Assembly: GCA_004794785.1 (NCBI GenBank)
Contig: SJOL01007155.1
Coordinates: 801,521-865,520, forward strand
Reading direction: 5' to 3'
Source of the DNA: Opisthorchis felineus
Lineage: Eukaryota; Platyhelminthes; Trematoda; Opisthorchiida; Opisthorchiidae
DNA length: 64,000 nucleotides
The notes beneath the pieces were generated by a model. The model saw only the letters and a list, made by a program, of their open reading frames with translations. It did no database searches and was not told the origin of the DNA. A program made the position numbers and the translations under genes. Positions 1 through 11,540 of the stretch are shown here, piece after piece (positions within the stretch are counted from its first letter, which is position 1; each line of letters opens with the position of its first letter).

Positions 1-3000
1 TTGATGAACGCCTGAAAAGTCTGTTGAATTTCTCGTATTTCGATGGACCAATCTTCAATGGTCAATCTTAATTAATTTTGAAAAACTGCAAGGAACACGT
101 TGGTTATCCAGCGCGGCGCATAGAGACTATCGTTTAGGATTTATGGTCATCATGGCCTGAACAAACTTATCGTTGCATCATGCAAGCCAACGATGCTTTT
201 TTACACCAGGGTTACCTCTCAGGATTTTCTGTAATCTTTGAGGGTTTATTCTGTGTATTTATGTTGTAACTTTTGTGGTTGAATAAGGGGCAATGTTCTT
301 GACTGGAGGAAGAATACTCACTTCCAGAATGTGAGTTAAGTGATCAAAATTGTCAAACATTTTCATTATCTTTAATTTGTGCTTTTTTAACCCGGATTGC
401 TAAACGAAGAAGAGATGGTCACCTTTGGATGATGAGTTCTTAATCAATAACTGACAGCACTTCTTCTAGTCTGAAATCACTTCGGTTATTTACATCGCAG
501 ACGAGTTTTCATGATTGCGTTTTGTGAAGCTTTAAGGAGCAATAAGCCTTACTGAGAATTCCTTTCTTGATTTGCATTGTAAACAAAGAAAAACGTCTAT
601 TGTTCCTTAAGAGCATGGGAAAATTTACCCATAATAGACTCTGTAGTTTTTTCAGCTGCTCTCTAATAATGTTAATGACAGAGGGCGAAGCAGAAAGCCA
701 GGAAGCTGCACAATCAGAAAACATCTGTTCCTCAAAGGAGGCTAGTAATTTTTATACAGAGGCAGGTGCATTTGCATACCCTGATCGGGTTTGTTTCGTG
801 GCATAGGTTAGCTTCACTCCCAACGGGAAAAAACAGTGAAAACAATGTGGTTGTTCTCGACAAGTACACACATTTGGTATTGGCTCAGCTGAATAGCTCG
901 TTCTTAGAGTCTCAAAATTGTTGAGGTGCTCAGATTGGCTTGTTGAGTAGGAAGGCCAGTTGTATCAGTTGCTAGAATGCGCCTTCATTTCCCTCCAAGT
1001 TCAGTAAACTAAAACTAATACGGTCAGGTCTACCATGTGTTGGGTATACTAAAAATAAAGTTGAATGAAGCGATCATCTCCACTTGTTGCAGAGGCCTTG
1101 AGGTACGCCAACGTTCTAAGAGTTTGAGGACAGGGAACAGACAGTTCCGAATCCATATTATGCCTTCAGCGTGAAGATGCTCAACAGCTCGACCAAAACC
1201 ATCGGGTTTGCGAAAGGTTGGTGTGTGGTCTATTCACGAGTAACTAGGCTCGGAAGATAGGGTAGTTAGTCCTAAATAGCTACTGAGTCAAACAAAACAC
1301 TACAAGTATTGATTGCATATCAAACTATTTGCTTAACCAGTCACTGACTCTCACAAATGCCTTAGTGAGCGTCGTTTCATTGTTTTTGAAGTTAACCAGT
1401 TTTACTAGATCATACGGCTGGATCCAGAAGCGTTTACCGACGTAAGTTTCATATCGGTATCGGGAAATATTAGGATTACGTAAGGAAGACTGTTTAGGTG
1501 GACATTTGGTTAGCAGGTTTAGATTTTTGGCCTCGTAGACAGGCATTACTGTATCACTCTTTTGAAGCCAGTTTCTTCAAATCAGGAAGGACAGTCCCTG
1601 GTCAGAACAATACTAAATCTGGTCGATGATCGAACTATTTATCCAACTAATTGTCGATCGTAATTGGAGATCTGATACTTAACAGGCCAGGGCCTTGGGT
1701 TTTATGTACTTATCAACTAAAAACCTGTGAAGATATTCAGAAAATCTTACCCATGTTGAACATGTCTATCTCAGTGTGCTTCAATCCTTTTGTGGGGAAC
1801 TAAAAGAAAAATCAAAAATACAGACGGCTAAACCCGTTGAGCAAACTCACTGGAATCCCCAAACGAAAGTTCCATTTCAATCAAGCGTATTTTGTATCAA
1901 GAAGTTTTTTATACGGTTCCCGTTAGAGCCAACAAATTTACTGTCTGTTAACTAGAGTTCAATGTTGTTGTGTTTCTCTTAACAGTTCTCTTGCTAATAT
2001 GCACTGATGAACCAATCCCCTTTCGACCTCTTAAGAGCTGCGACTTTGTTTACTCAAAGCACTGACATATACACACTTATAAATTAATTTTACTTGAGTG
2101 ATTTGTATTGAATTCAGGCCTGATCTGTAGTCCGAGTATGTCCAAAAGGAAAGGTTGTTCTACTTGAAAAAAGTTGGGGTTTTAAGTGATTCAAAATGAA
2201 CTGAAATCTGGGATACTCTGCCAACTAGTATTTGAATGTTCCCAGATTACGCTAACCATGGATCACTGAAATTCTAACAGTTCAAACTGAACATTTGTAT
2301 TAAGTGTGCAAACAGAAATCTCGCCTAATTAGTTGTTCATGGAATTGTTTGTAGCATTCCACAAAACAGATTACGGCTAGAAAAAATTGCCTCCCGCACG
2401 TGTTGATTATGTGGCAAAGATAAGCTGAGCATTTGGACGGTTACATCCAGAAACAGGGGCAAAATTAATACGTCAGATCTTAATTTCTGTTTATTGGAGG
2501 CAAACGGGAAAGAACCTGAGAACTTACTCTTAATTGGTTTTTTAATGATTTAAGCTAATTTTAATAAACAACACGAATAAGCTAGCCTAAGTGCGTTTAC
2601 TTACTAATTAAAATGTCTCAAAAACATGCGAGTGAAAGCTCGTAATTGAGTTGTTGGGATGGTCAGCGGCTAAGAGCAGAATGTTTTAGCCATTGAGTAG
2701 ATGATTAGTTTCGTTCAATTCCATTAATAAAACACTAATAGTACAACACTAGGTTTTATTCCCATGGGATCGGACTCTAAATAATTGATCAAATTAGTCG
2801 GCATTTAAATGTACTTGATACTTTTGACGTGTTAACTGAAGCTTGTTTCATAACTGTTCTGACCCTAGCTAAGCTCCAGAAGGTCCGTTATTTAACGTAA
2901 AGGGGAATGCTTTTCTAGTTGAGCCTACATGATAATGATTAGCGGTTGATTAACGGTTGCAATGTAAACTCACATTCGGGTGCAATCACGCACCAGCGAA

Positions 3001-3073
3001 CTAGTCTGCAGGCCATCGCTCCCACTGTAGCCTACTTAAATCTTCCCGTTTTAACACTTTTCTATCCATTCAG
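1..3073. other. no recognised gene
   Basis: AT-leaning sequence with stops in all frames. The longest open frames (71-79 codons) have no recognisable motif. I see no tandem array, transposon protein or RNA gene here. It reads as intergenic or intronic DNA. Confidence 0.5.
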
Positions 3074-3284
3074 AAATATTACATACGTGCCGCTTGCTTT
3101 GAAGTCGCCGGAGATATTGACTGGCTATGACCGACCAGACCGCTGTACCGAAAATCGGATTCCAGTGAAACCAACATTCAAGATCGCATCCTACTTTTAC
3201 AAAGCTGCACGAACGCTTTCTCCCCTACGCCAACGTGACTTACTTAATCATATGAAAGCCGACTATGTGATGTATTATTCATAA
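3074..3284 (+). CDS. candidate exon, unrecognised protein
   Basis: A 70-codon open segment follows an unusually good splice-acceptor context: a pyrimidine-rich run ending in CTATCCATTCAG just before 3074. The encoded segment begins NITYVPLALKSPEILTGYD, is mixed and soluble-looking, rich in Arg/Lys/Pro, and ends in a TAA at 3282-3284. The DNA is more GC-rich than its flanks. If real it is a 3'-terminal exon; the upstream exon is not identified. No domain is recognised, and chance openness over 210 bp cannot be excluded. Confidence 0.25.
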
Positions 3285-4957
3285 ATAAGCAGTAAACTAC
3301 GCGGATTCCACCCTCCCATAACGGCTGGTACATCTACTGTCCTTCCAGTGTCCGTATCACAGTGACAACTTGTAAATTATCCAAGCGACGTGGCCGAGTA
3401 TTTCAATCATCTAGTGTACGATTCTTGACGAGACCATGCATATCTAGAGATCTTGTGACTCCTCCTCAACGCCATTAGCAGATTTCCGTTGCTATGTTCT
3501 ATAGCCATTCAACAACCAGATACAAATTGTGCAGCGAAATATTGCAGCAAGTACGCGATGAGAAAACGGTGCCTCCCGAAGAACAGACTGCATGCTAAGT
3601 AAAAAATTCATTACTAACTCCTAACAGAACTTGATTCCATTTTCCTTGTTTGTCTTATCCCAGTCTTACCCGAAAATCATCCATGAACTATTATAAAAAA
3701 CCAAAGCTGCCCACCCGTTTTGGAGCAGATGAAAAAACTGAATCTGAAAAGGTACTTCTTATATTGATTTAAATTGGCAATATGTAATTACTCCGAACTA
3801 TTTTCAAACACAACGGTCCATTTTATGAAGTATGAAGGCAAATCACAAAGTACAGTGCACTCTAGTTATATAGTAATCAGTTGCAACGGCACACAAATCT
3901 ATTGGCAATCCCAAGCACACGTTATACTGGACGAAATTCTTTCCTTGCTGTTCGGTATACGGAACTCAAACTACTGTCCCGAGGCCTTCAACACTGTACA
4001 CATTAGTTTCTAACTGACAAGGAAGGGGGATAACTTCGTCTTTTCCCCATTGTCCAGTAAATTGACAAAACTCGAGTTAGTGGGTGCTGTAAATAACTGT
4101 AAAGAGGAAATATTACAACAAACTCTAGCGTAACACACCCAGCGAAAGGAAAGTGTGAAGATGCAGATCAAGAGGTGGCGAAATTGCTGTTCAACAATTC
4201 CCAACGCATATGAATGCTTCAGTTCAACCATTTGAAATATACCTCAGCAACTAACTCATGCTCGTGCAAGGGACTATTCCTGCTCCTTGGGTTGAGTTAT
4301 TTGACTCAACTTAAAGCAAGGGGTTTCCAGACTGTCTAGTTCTGTAAATTTGCGTTAAACTACGTCTGCCCATTAGTTTTCTTTGTACGGTTGCAATTTT
4401 TAGGATCAAACCACATCTTAACCCTACACTTCTGGTAAAATTTGAAACCACGGCCTGATACTAATCACACCGTTCGCGGAATCTGCCCTTAATCGAAGAA
4501 AAAGTTATGAATGTTTTTCAATGATCAGATGATTGCTTAAATTCGTTAACAGCTGGTTTGACTATTTTTCCAGTCAGATTCATCGGGTGCCCCAAGTGGT
4601 GGGTAAATTTCTGATACGAAATTTTCAGCCTAAACCTGCTGAACAAAAATTCGCCTGTGCAGTGCCACTACACGTACCTGTTGGGTGTCAATGAAGACGA
4701 AGTCGTCCCTGTGGCTAAGTATTACGGATTTCCACTGCACCTTTGGATATCACCAAGTTTTTGTCGGATATCGAAATGCATTTACTGGGTTATCCACATT
4801 TTCTTCCTCACTGCTTACCACGAAATGCTGTTTTCCGACCCAGTGAAGTAAAAGAGTTCGGTAAGGTTGACCTGGCCTTTGAGAGGAAACGCGATATACC
4901 GCCTCAAGTGATTTAAACTAACATGAAGGCAATTAGGAACAGTCGAACGCAGGGATG

Positions 4958-5035
4958 TTATATATTATATTATATTATATTATATTATATTATATTATAT
5001 TATATTATATATTATTATAATATTATATTACATAT
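4958..5035. repeat. (TATAT)n microsatellite
   Basis: A pure 5-bp tandem repeat (TATAT, equivalently ATATT) runs for about 11 units up to about 5012. It then decays into ATTATTATAATATTATATTA. It is a simple-sequence tract with no coding role and is likely to be length-polymorphic. Confidence 0.95.
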
Positions 5036-7213
5036 TGTGTTGTGTTATGTTATAATTATATAATTAAATATTCCTCGAAGAAACCCTGTATAAGACTAAA
5101 AGCGCCCGAGTTCTGGCTCAACCTTTTGAATGTTGGGACCTTACCGTTATATCCCTTGAAAGATAGGACAAAGCAAAGTCATTCCTCATTAATTCAGCTG
5201 ATAAACTTATGTTGGATATTGTTAGCTATAACAAACCCATTTTCTCTATCTCACCTGATCATCGGACACTTGTTGGTTGGACTTTTCGCGTGGTAGCGGT
5301 TTTGCTATTAAGTTAGATATGTTTTTCCGTCATCCAAGATTATCAGTGTATTTTGTCCAAGTAGAAAGTGCCATTATAAAAATAAGTCACTGCGGTTAAT
5401 TAACATGATATTCAACTGTGCCCAGGGGAATATTAAAGCTACCACTGCGTTTTGTGACTGAGATTAGTTGTAGAAGTGTAAGTGATTTGCGGACGCTCGA
5501 AAAAGGATCACATAAAACGATATATCACCGTGTGTTTTAAAAAAAAACGAAATTTCAGTTCACATATATCTGTTGTGATTGATTCTACAGTGAATGTGGA
5601 AAGGAAGCAACAATTAACCTGAGAAGCATTTCTAAAAGGCACGTATAAATGCAGTAAAAGTACTGGCTTCCGACTCACTTAGCTATTAGATATGCGGATA
5701 TCAGCGCGTGAACATTTTGCTCTTTGTTTCACACAATGAAGCAGTAGGTTAGGGTGAAATGCCTGAACGTGAACAGTGGTTACAAACAAACAATCATTAA
5801 ACATTTCAACACAATGTCAGAAAAATGTCCTGAGGGAAAACTGCATTTTACCTCTTTGTTTAACATGTCTAGTGCATGTTCATAATTCCGAAATAAAACC
5901 ACCAGAGAGGAAAACCGCACATTTAATTTATTTAAGTGCTTCAAGGTTTTTAAAATTAGGACAGAACAAATTGTGGTTAATGTTATTGTTCTTTACAGGA
6001 CAAAAAAAGCTCCAACCATGAAAAATAACACCGTATTTCGGCATTAATGTAATTTAAACTTTATATATGTCCTAATTAAATATCATGTATTACGTAACTG
6101 GCAAAATGCACTTTTTTGTCGGTAGCATCTTTAATAAAAAGAGATTCAACCAAATCATTTGTTTATGATATTCTTCAGCTTAATGAGCTGCAAACTGGAT
6201 GCTTCATATTTCGGTGACACGATATTTGGGATGACAGAGCACTTTCTCCTTAAATAACACGCTGATTCTAGGGTTGCTGAGAAATCTTCCGCATAAAATC
6301 TTTTAGTCCATTTACCATATGACCCGTAGCGCAGTTGAAATTATGGAAAGTATTTGTTAGAAACAATGCTACGTCACTACCCCGTGCGCGGAATCAAAAA
6401 ATGGTACACAAACTGGACAACTTTGCGCGTCTCTCTTGCTGCTGGTTGTTCCCTACGTGCAAAAGCAGACTTAGACACCCTCACAGCCGACTGAAGCCAC
6501 TTCAGGAAGTGTTGTGTGATATTCCAACACTAAATTACACCAATTATGAGAACCCTGGGCCATTCAAAAAACTGTGACCACTGCAGGCTTTTTGCTGTCA
6601 GTAGGCTGTGTTAAATAAGGGTCGCGCGATCTCTGGCTAAAATCCAACCACCGTAGACATGAGAACCGCCCACCTGTATCGGTTGTTCAGCGAACGAGTT
6701 GACTTTTGTGTTGCATAATTTGTGCTCCGTGCTAAATGTCTCAGTAGAGCAAGCTGACCACTTGTCGGGGACCATGCAGTTTGCCCACGCCAATAACCAT
6801 TCCAACCCATAAGATGCACCTAAAAATAACCAACCCTCAACTTACAGACTGGCTTCCTAAACAATTGTTTTCTCATGCAACTCAGTGCTACACATAAAAA
6901 CCTTCGGTTGATCATGCATGAGTCAGGGAAGTTCTGTTGACTCTTGCTATGAGCCAGAGCTATTATGTTTAACTGAAGTTCAACACTGGAATTTCGTGCA
7001 ATATTAGAGAGAAACAATAAAGTTCATGACAGCCTACTAGTTTTTAAAGAAAACCCACGAGACACTATTTTTTGCTAAAAAAGCTGATACTACCAGGGGC
7101 TTGAAAGTTCGTAAAAGTTGTAGACAAGATCTTTTCAAAGAGTCCAAAGTATGACTGCGTTTTGTTTTTCTTAAGCGCAAACTTAAAACATCTTAGTCAA
7201 ATGCACACTAACA
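5036..7213. other. no recognised gene
   Basis: Non-coding sequence. Open frames reach about 84 codons without recognisable motifs. There is an A-rich run near 5540. Nothing else is supported. Confidence 0.5.
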
Positions 7214-7301
7214 TACCAATTTGGTTTTGACGGGAGTCTCATCTGTAACACAGCGGAATCTCTCGTTTATGGTGTACCTAAGCAACTGTATGTGCTGCAC
7301 C
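7214..7301 (-). repeat. left arm of palindromic repeat (family A)
   Basis: This 88-bp segment is the approximate reverse complement of 7379-7463, separated by a 77-bp spacer. Shared blocks include the outer ACCAATTTGGTTTTGACGGG, the middle TC[GA]TTTATG and the inner GTGCTGCACC. The same sequence recurs in both arms of the repeat at 14.5-15.0 kb. The left copy lacks the hammerhead-containing outer part that follows the right arm, so it looks truncated. Confidence 0.75.
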
Positions 7302-7378
7302 AAGCTACCTCATATTTCACTTGGTATAAAAATCGGGATATCGCGATACATTTTACGGACGTAATACACTATTCATAA

Positions 7379-7612
7379 GGTGCAGCACATCCAGTCGCTT
7401 AAAAACATAAACGATAGATTCAGCTGGGTTCCCGGTGAGTCTCCCGTCAAAACCAAATTGGTACGCAAATGATTGTACTTCGCTAATTTCGTACAATTTG
7501 GGTTCATGCAAAATATTAGGTTGACAAAAACTCGGGAACTGCGCCTGTCTGATGAGCCACAATAAGGGCAAAACCGGATGTAGGCTGTCCAAGATTTTTT
7601 CAGCAACCTAAT
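7379..7612 (+). mobile_element. family A short repeat with hammerhead-like core
   Basis: The right arm of the palindrome (7379-7463) continues into a segment ending with the ribozyme-like core at 7543-7585 and a terminal TTTTTTCAGCAACC. Family A has relatives at 14475-15013, 31384-31550, 45485-45620 and 48395-48512, so it is a dispersed element and not local duplication. No protein is encoded. Known analogues are PLE terminal repeats and retrozymes, which are moved by reverse transcriptases supplied in trans; that such a source acts here is inference. Confidence 0.7.
7543..7585 (+). ncRNA. hammerhead-like ribozyme motif, decayed (family A)
   Basis: Order of parts: helix I strand GCCTGT, core CTGATGA (7549-7555), helix II GCC...GGC around ACAATAAG, then AAAAC where GAAAC is expected (G12 changed), helix III reduced to CCGG (7574-7577), then helix I strand GTAGGC (7580-7585). 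GCCTGT pairs with GTAGGC over six positions, two of them wobbles, although other copies use GCCTAC with GTGGGC. Pairing is therefore kept while sequence changes. The lost G12 and the AT in place of TC at the cleavage site predict inactivity. Confidence 0.6.
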
Positions 7613-9444
7613 TTGCGGTGTATCATGTCTTTAAAACGTCCCACTTTTGGACCAAATGTACCCAAGCTTCACTTTAACCGTCTTCACTTTTGTTTTCCCG
7701 CAACAGTCAATACACATATATATGTGATCCGAATTCACCTTGAAAAACTCGGGCACCTGGTTCTAATTCCCAGCAACTCAAAACAGCCTTGATATTTTAT
7801 GCTTTCGGAAAAGCACGGGAGCATTCTACAGGTGCATCTCAAGGTGAAAACATTGATCTGAAGCGGATGAACCATATCATTGTAAACAGATTTATGTACC
7901 TTTATTGTAACTTTACCATGGTCTTGTGTAGCCTTTTTTTCCTATTTCTCCCTCCCTAATAAAGCACTTGCCTATGTGAGGTTCTCTTTCAATCGGCGTT
8001 TACGAAATATATAGTGGCATGATTTTCAGTGTTTCACTTCAAACGGATTTTTCAGTTTCGCCGATCATACCCTTCAAATCTCCGAATGATTGTCAAAAAT
8101 TCTATTAAAGTCGACGGTGCGACCTTCGTTGGAGCTGAGTACATATGGTACTCAGAGGCTGAGATATTAATCACCGCCTACAATTTAAGAAATTCGCAAC
8201 ATCCCCCTTCATTGAAATTAGAGAACTCTTCTTCTAAGAGCACGTGAAAATGTTCAACCAGGTATAGGTCCTCGGCTTTTACGTATGGAACCTGAATTTG
8301 CTAAACTGCATTATTGACCGCCAGCTTGTAGCAGCTTACACGGTAGATTACATACCACACTGAAGATTGCAGTTTGGGAAATTTCCACCCACGACTTGGA
8401 TGCCCATTGCAGATTATCCCCTGAAACTCATTTGTTTGCAACAATATTGCTCTACTCAAATTCCATATCTTGGAAGGGTTCAAAATTTTGGTGGTTCTAC
8501 CTTTTCCGGAAGTCATGAGATAAGAACGGGTGAGGATTTTCACTAGAAATTGTAAAAGGATGTTGCTCGTAGCATATGTCAACTGAACCTCACAGTAGAA
8601 GGATTCGAAATAAGCAATCTGGAACTGGAAGTGCAGTGGATGTCAACTAATATTCGTGCCATGTTTCAGCTCTTTTATCCTACTGAGAGAACGTCATACT
8701 GCTACACATTTTAATGGGCTTGTTTTTGACAAGATCTTATATTCTACAACTCAGCATAAACTGGCTTCTAGAGAGACTTGCTTTAGATGCATCAGCAATT
8801 GAAGCAAGCCTCACGTAAACCGTTATCACTCAAAGCTTCATGTGTGTTTGTTTATGAGTTTGTGTGCACTCTAATGTTCTGGCTGTTCTACTGGAATTTC
8901 ATCAAAGAGCAGGTCACTTTAAGTGTTCTTTCCCCGTTAATGGCCATCCAAATCTTGAGTGGTTTAGAAGCACACTCTGAGCCTTGCCCACATGATGATT
9001 CCATGAATTCATAGCAACTGAATTGTGAATACAAGTAAAAATAAACCACGTTTTCACTCATAACGTTGCCCATGGTAACGTGCAACTACAAGTTACTTTA
9101 CCACTCAAGCCTGGCAAAACATCTACTTTGTGGTGAGGTTCATGTATAACAGCCCTCGCCTTCTTACCACGGTTACAGAGACAGTTGAGGCTAACTCTGA
9201 CCTGTCAGGTAGTCGCGAAATTATGCGGCAGTTTGATATTTTAGTAAAAAATGACCATAGTAATTGTTGCAATTTTAGAAAAAGGAAGAAAGTGTAAAAC
9301 CCCATTGCTTGTATAAGTACTCACGTCCATCATGATGAACAATGTGCTTTTTGAATATCTGTGTACGGGTCGAACAAGCATTTTTAATCGGAGGTAACCT
9401 ACTATGGTCGAAAAGCGTTAAAGGATCTGAAAGAAGTTTCGCAT
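7613..9444. other. no recognised gene
   Basis: Open frames up to 93 codons on either strand have no family resemblance that I can identify. The sequence is AT-leaning, with no tandem arrays. Confidence 0.45.
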
Positions 9445-9840
9445 TCACATCACTCGTTTGAACAGTTCTCCTCCTATTCTGGTGCACTTATTCTGGTAAG
9501 CATACACCAAAGAAGACAAAGAGTGAACCCGACTTTCGCTCTTACTGAAGTTTCTGAGTATTGAATATTCTTGACCAGACAGCTGGCATGCAAGGCAAGC
9601 ATAAAACCGCTTTGTCTGTAAGATAAAAACAGCTGGCATCATTAAATATACCATCAACGCCGATGAGAATGAGAAAGTCAAATGCATACAGAAAGTTTTG
9701 AATTCACATATGGTCTGGTGCCATCTTCCATGTAGCATGGATGAGCTCATTTGAAAACAACTTGGTAGTTTTTCAATATTGATCGGATGAGGTATCCTAA
9801 GGTCTCTAACTACGAGTTGGTTAATGATCCTTCGAAACAT
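9445..9840 (-). CDS. unrecognised 131-codon open frame
   Basis: One of the longer minus-strand frames. The translation starts MFRRIINQLVVRDL, is Ser/Leu/Phe-rich in the middle and contains Cys-rich patches. No catalytic motif, signal peptide or repeat is evident. It has no convincing promoter or splice context and may be a chance frame or the residue of a dead element. I assign no function. Confidence 0.12.
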   Translation of the reverse strand: MFRRIINQLVVRDLRIPHPINIEKLPSCFQMSSSMLHGRWHQTICEFKTFCMHLTFSFSSALMVYLMMPAVFILQTKRFYACLACQLSGQEYSILRNFSKSESRVHSLSSLVYAYQNKCTRIGGELFKRVM

Positions 9841-10242
9841 ATTGAGGTAAAAGCTCGTTCTTAGGTTCTAGAGGGCAACGATTTTAGGATGAAGCTGATT
9901 GGCTCCTTCAGAATCTTTAAAAAGAGAAACATTAGTAGGTTTTTCTTACGTGAAAATAGGCTCAAGTTGAAAAATCGCCGTCAGCCTGTTTTGTGATGAC
10001 GTTTTTACTGCCTACGGCTTACCATTTTCTCTGATGCACAACCCCAAATGAATTTACATCGATCAGCGTATTTTAGGCATGTACTTTTGGTGTTTTTGTG
10101 TCATTCCGAGTTGCGGACCAAAGACGCTAGTTGGCAAACTGTGTCTGTAATGTGTGCGCGTCCAGTTTGAGTGGAAACGCCAATGCCAGTTATTTTTGCT
10201 CTTGCATTATTGAACCAACCAACAGATTCCGGTCACTTCAAT

Positions 10243-10262
10243 ATGAATTTTGATGAATTTTG
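10243..10262. repeat. two-copy 10-bp tandem repeat
   Basis: ATGAATTTTG occurs twice in direct succession and is followed by ATGAC. It is a minor slippage duplication. Confidence 0.8.
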
Positions 10263-10473
10263 ATGACTTTATTTCGGAACACCTACCAAAGCAACCTAAG
10301 TTTTTTAGTTCTTGAAAACAACAACATTTTCCGAAATATCAGAGTTTACAAAGGGTTACGAGGGTTCTGATGATACCCCCTCCAAATGAGTAATCTCCTA
10401 AAACGACAACACTCAATGAAATTCTATTTTTGAGACTAATCAAAATGCTTTACGGGTTTACGACAATGAAAAT

Positions 10474-10881
10474 GTGGTCAATTCCCCTCCTGTCTCTGTC
10501 AAAAACGCGACTTTAGTTGTATGGCTTTTGACTTGTTTCCTAGGAATCCATGGGAAACGAATAAAAGATTTATTCATGAGGGAAACTACTCAAAAGCTTG
10601 CTGAAAACTCTTCTAGAGGTTCAGGTGATTCTCCCGTGGAAACTAAAATTGATTTTCAAATGAGCGTATTTGTCGAAATAAAAGATTTCACTCATAAGTT
10701 CCACCAAAAAATACCCAGAGTTGGATTGAAACCCACGGCGTTAACTTGCCTTAAACACAGCCGACCCCAGGCAGCTCTTAATAGTTCTAATTTGCTGTAC
10801 AAAAATGTCTTTCTGCCAAACCGAATGCATGATAAAATGGGCTTTAATTGGTCGGTCATCATATGCCAACAAGGATGTTAG
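10474..10881 (+). CDS. unrecognised 135-codon open frame
   Basis: The frame opens within AT-rich DNA; the translation begins MVNSPPVSVKNATLVVWLLT and has no recognised motif. Around 10717-10735 the DNA reads GAGTTGGATTGAAACCCACG, which on the minus strand resembles a pol III B box (GGTTTCAATCC). A SINE-like remnant is therefore at least as likely as a protein. No A box was found at the right distance. Confidence 0.12.
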   Translation: MVNSPPVSVKNATLVVWLLTCFLGIHGKRIKDLFMRETTQKLAENSSRGSGDSPVETKIDFQMSVFVEIKDFTHKFHQKIPRVGLKPTALTCLKHSRPQAALNSSNLLYKNVFLPNRMHDKMGFNWSVIICQQGC

Positions 10882-11055
10882 TATTGATACTAATGACAAC
10901 TTCATATGACGCCTAATTTAAGCACCGTTCAGACATCCCAACACTCAACTTGCTATACTCTTTGACCCAAACGGAGACAAATGGAGCTTTTAAAACTAAT
11001 AATCATGTTGGTAGCTATATACGCTTTAATTCCTCAATATGACGTAAGCGTTGGG

Positions 11056-11400
11056 TGTGCAGATCCTCACTTCAAGCTTGTTTTTATTCGCGTTCTCTCT
11101 TTACTCCTGCTTGTCTTAGTACGTTTTCTTGGTTCCAGTTGAATTCGTGTCCTTCCCGGTCTTCGTGTGCAAAGATAGGTGAGATTTGGTCGAGTCTTTC
11201 GCTAACCAGTTTGTGCCATGGACTCTGGTTGGCAATTTGCTTTCTGTTCGTCCAGCGTGGTCCTTCCCATAATCCTTGTATTGAATTTCGTGCACAATAT
11301 TTGTTTTTTTATTACATTGGATTTCCACTTTGGTTTCGATAGTGCTTTTCGCTGCGTTTTTGTGTGTCTGTGGGCCACCCTTATACCGTGCTGTTAACAA
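11056..11400 (-). pseudogene. Penelope-like element, GIY-YIG endonuclease fragment
   Basis: Read on the minus strand, the open segment 11400-11116 carries the C-terminal endonuclease module typical of PLEs. A valine/histidine-led strand, VHEIQYKDYGKDHAGRT, stands where intact elements have VYEIQC.DCG..YVGQT. It is followed by KLPTRVHG (normally K..TR.HEH) and LSLHTKTGKD (normally LS...H....GH). The key Tyr and Gly of the YVG motif are replaced (HAG), so it is inactive. Past the TAA at about 11116 the similarity continues weakly to about 11056, including a relic of the final REFLEAW-like motif. No RT domain is found beside it; this is a truncated 3' piece. Confidence 0.7.
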
Positions 11401-11490
11401 CTAGTTTCGATAAATAGCCAATCAGGTTGTGACTTAAAGATGAACTTTGAAAATCATATAGGCGTAAGCAAGAAGTGAGGAACTGCCCAC

Positions 11491-11540
11491 CCAACAGCGC
11501 ACTGATGATGCCTCCTCGAATAGTGACAAGACTTCTGCAA
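11491..11540 (+). ncRNA. possible relic of a hammerhead-like motif
   Basis: CAGCGCACTGATGATGCC is followed about 15 bases later by GTGACAAGACTTCTGC. The layout recalls CTGATGA, helix II, (G)AAAC, TC, but helix II no longer pairs well and GAAA is disrupted. The CAGCGCACTGATGAT start is shared exactly with 44993-45010, which supports a common repeat origin more than a working ribozyme. Confidence 0.3.

Noticed and set aside
4958..5035. CRISPR-like or functional array
   Set aside because: A 5-bp simple repeat with no spacers; an ordinary microsatellite. No spaced direct-repeat array occurs anywhere in the window.
10700..10760. tRNA gene or tRNA-derived SINE from a B-box-like GGTTTCAATCC
   Set aside because: No A box at the right distance and no cloverleaf could be drawn. 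Similar B-box-like strings at 17140 and 53510 also lack partners.
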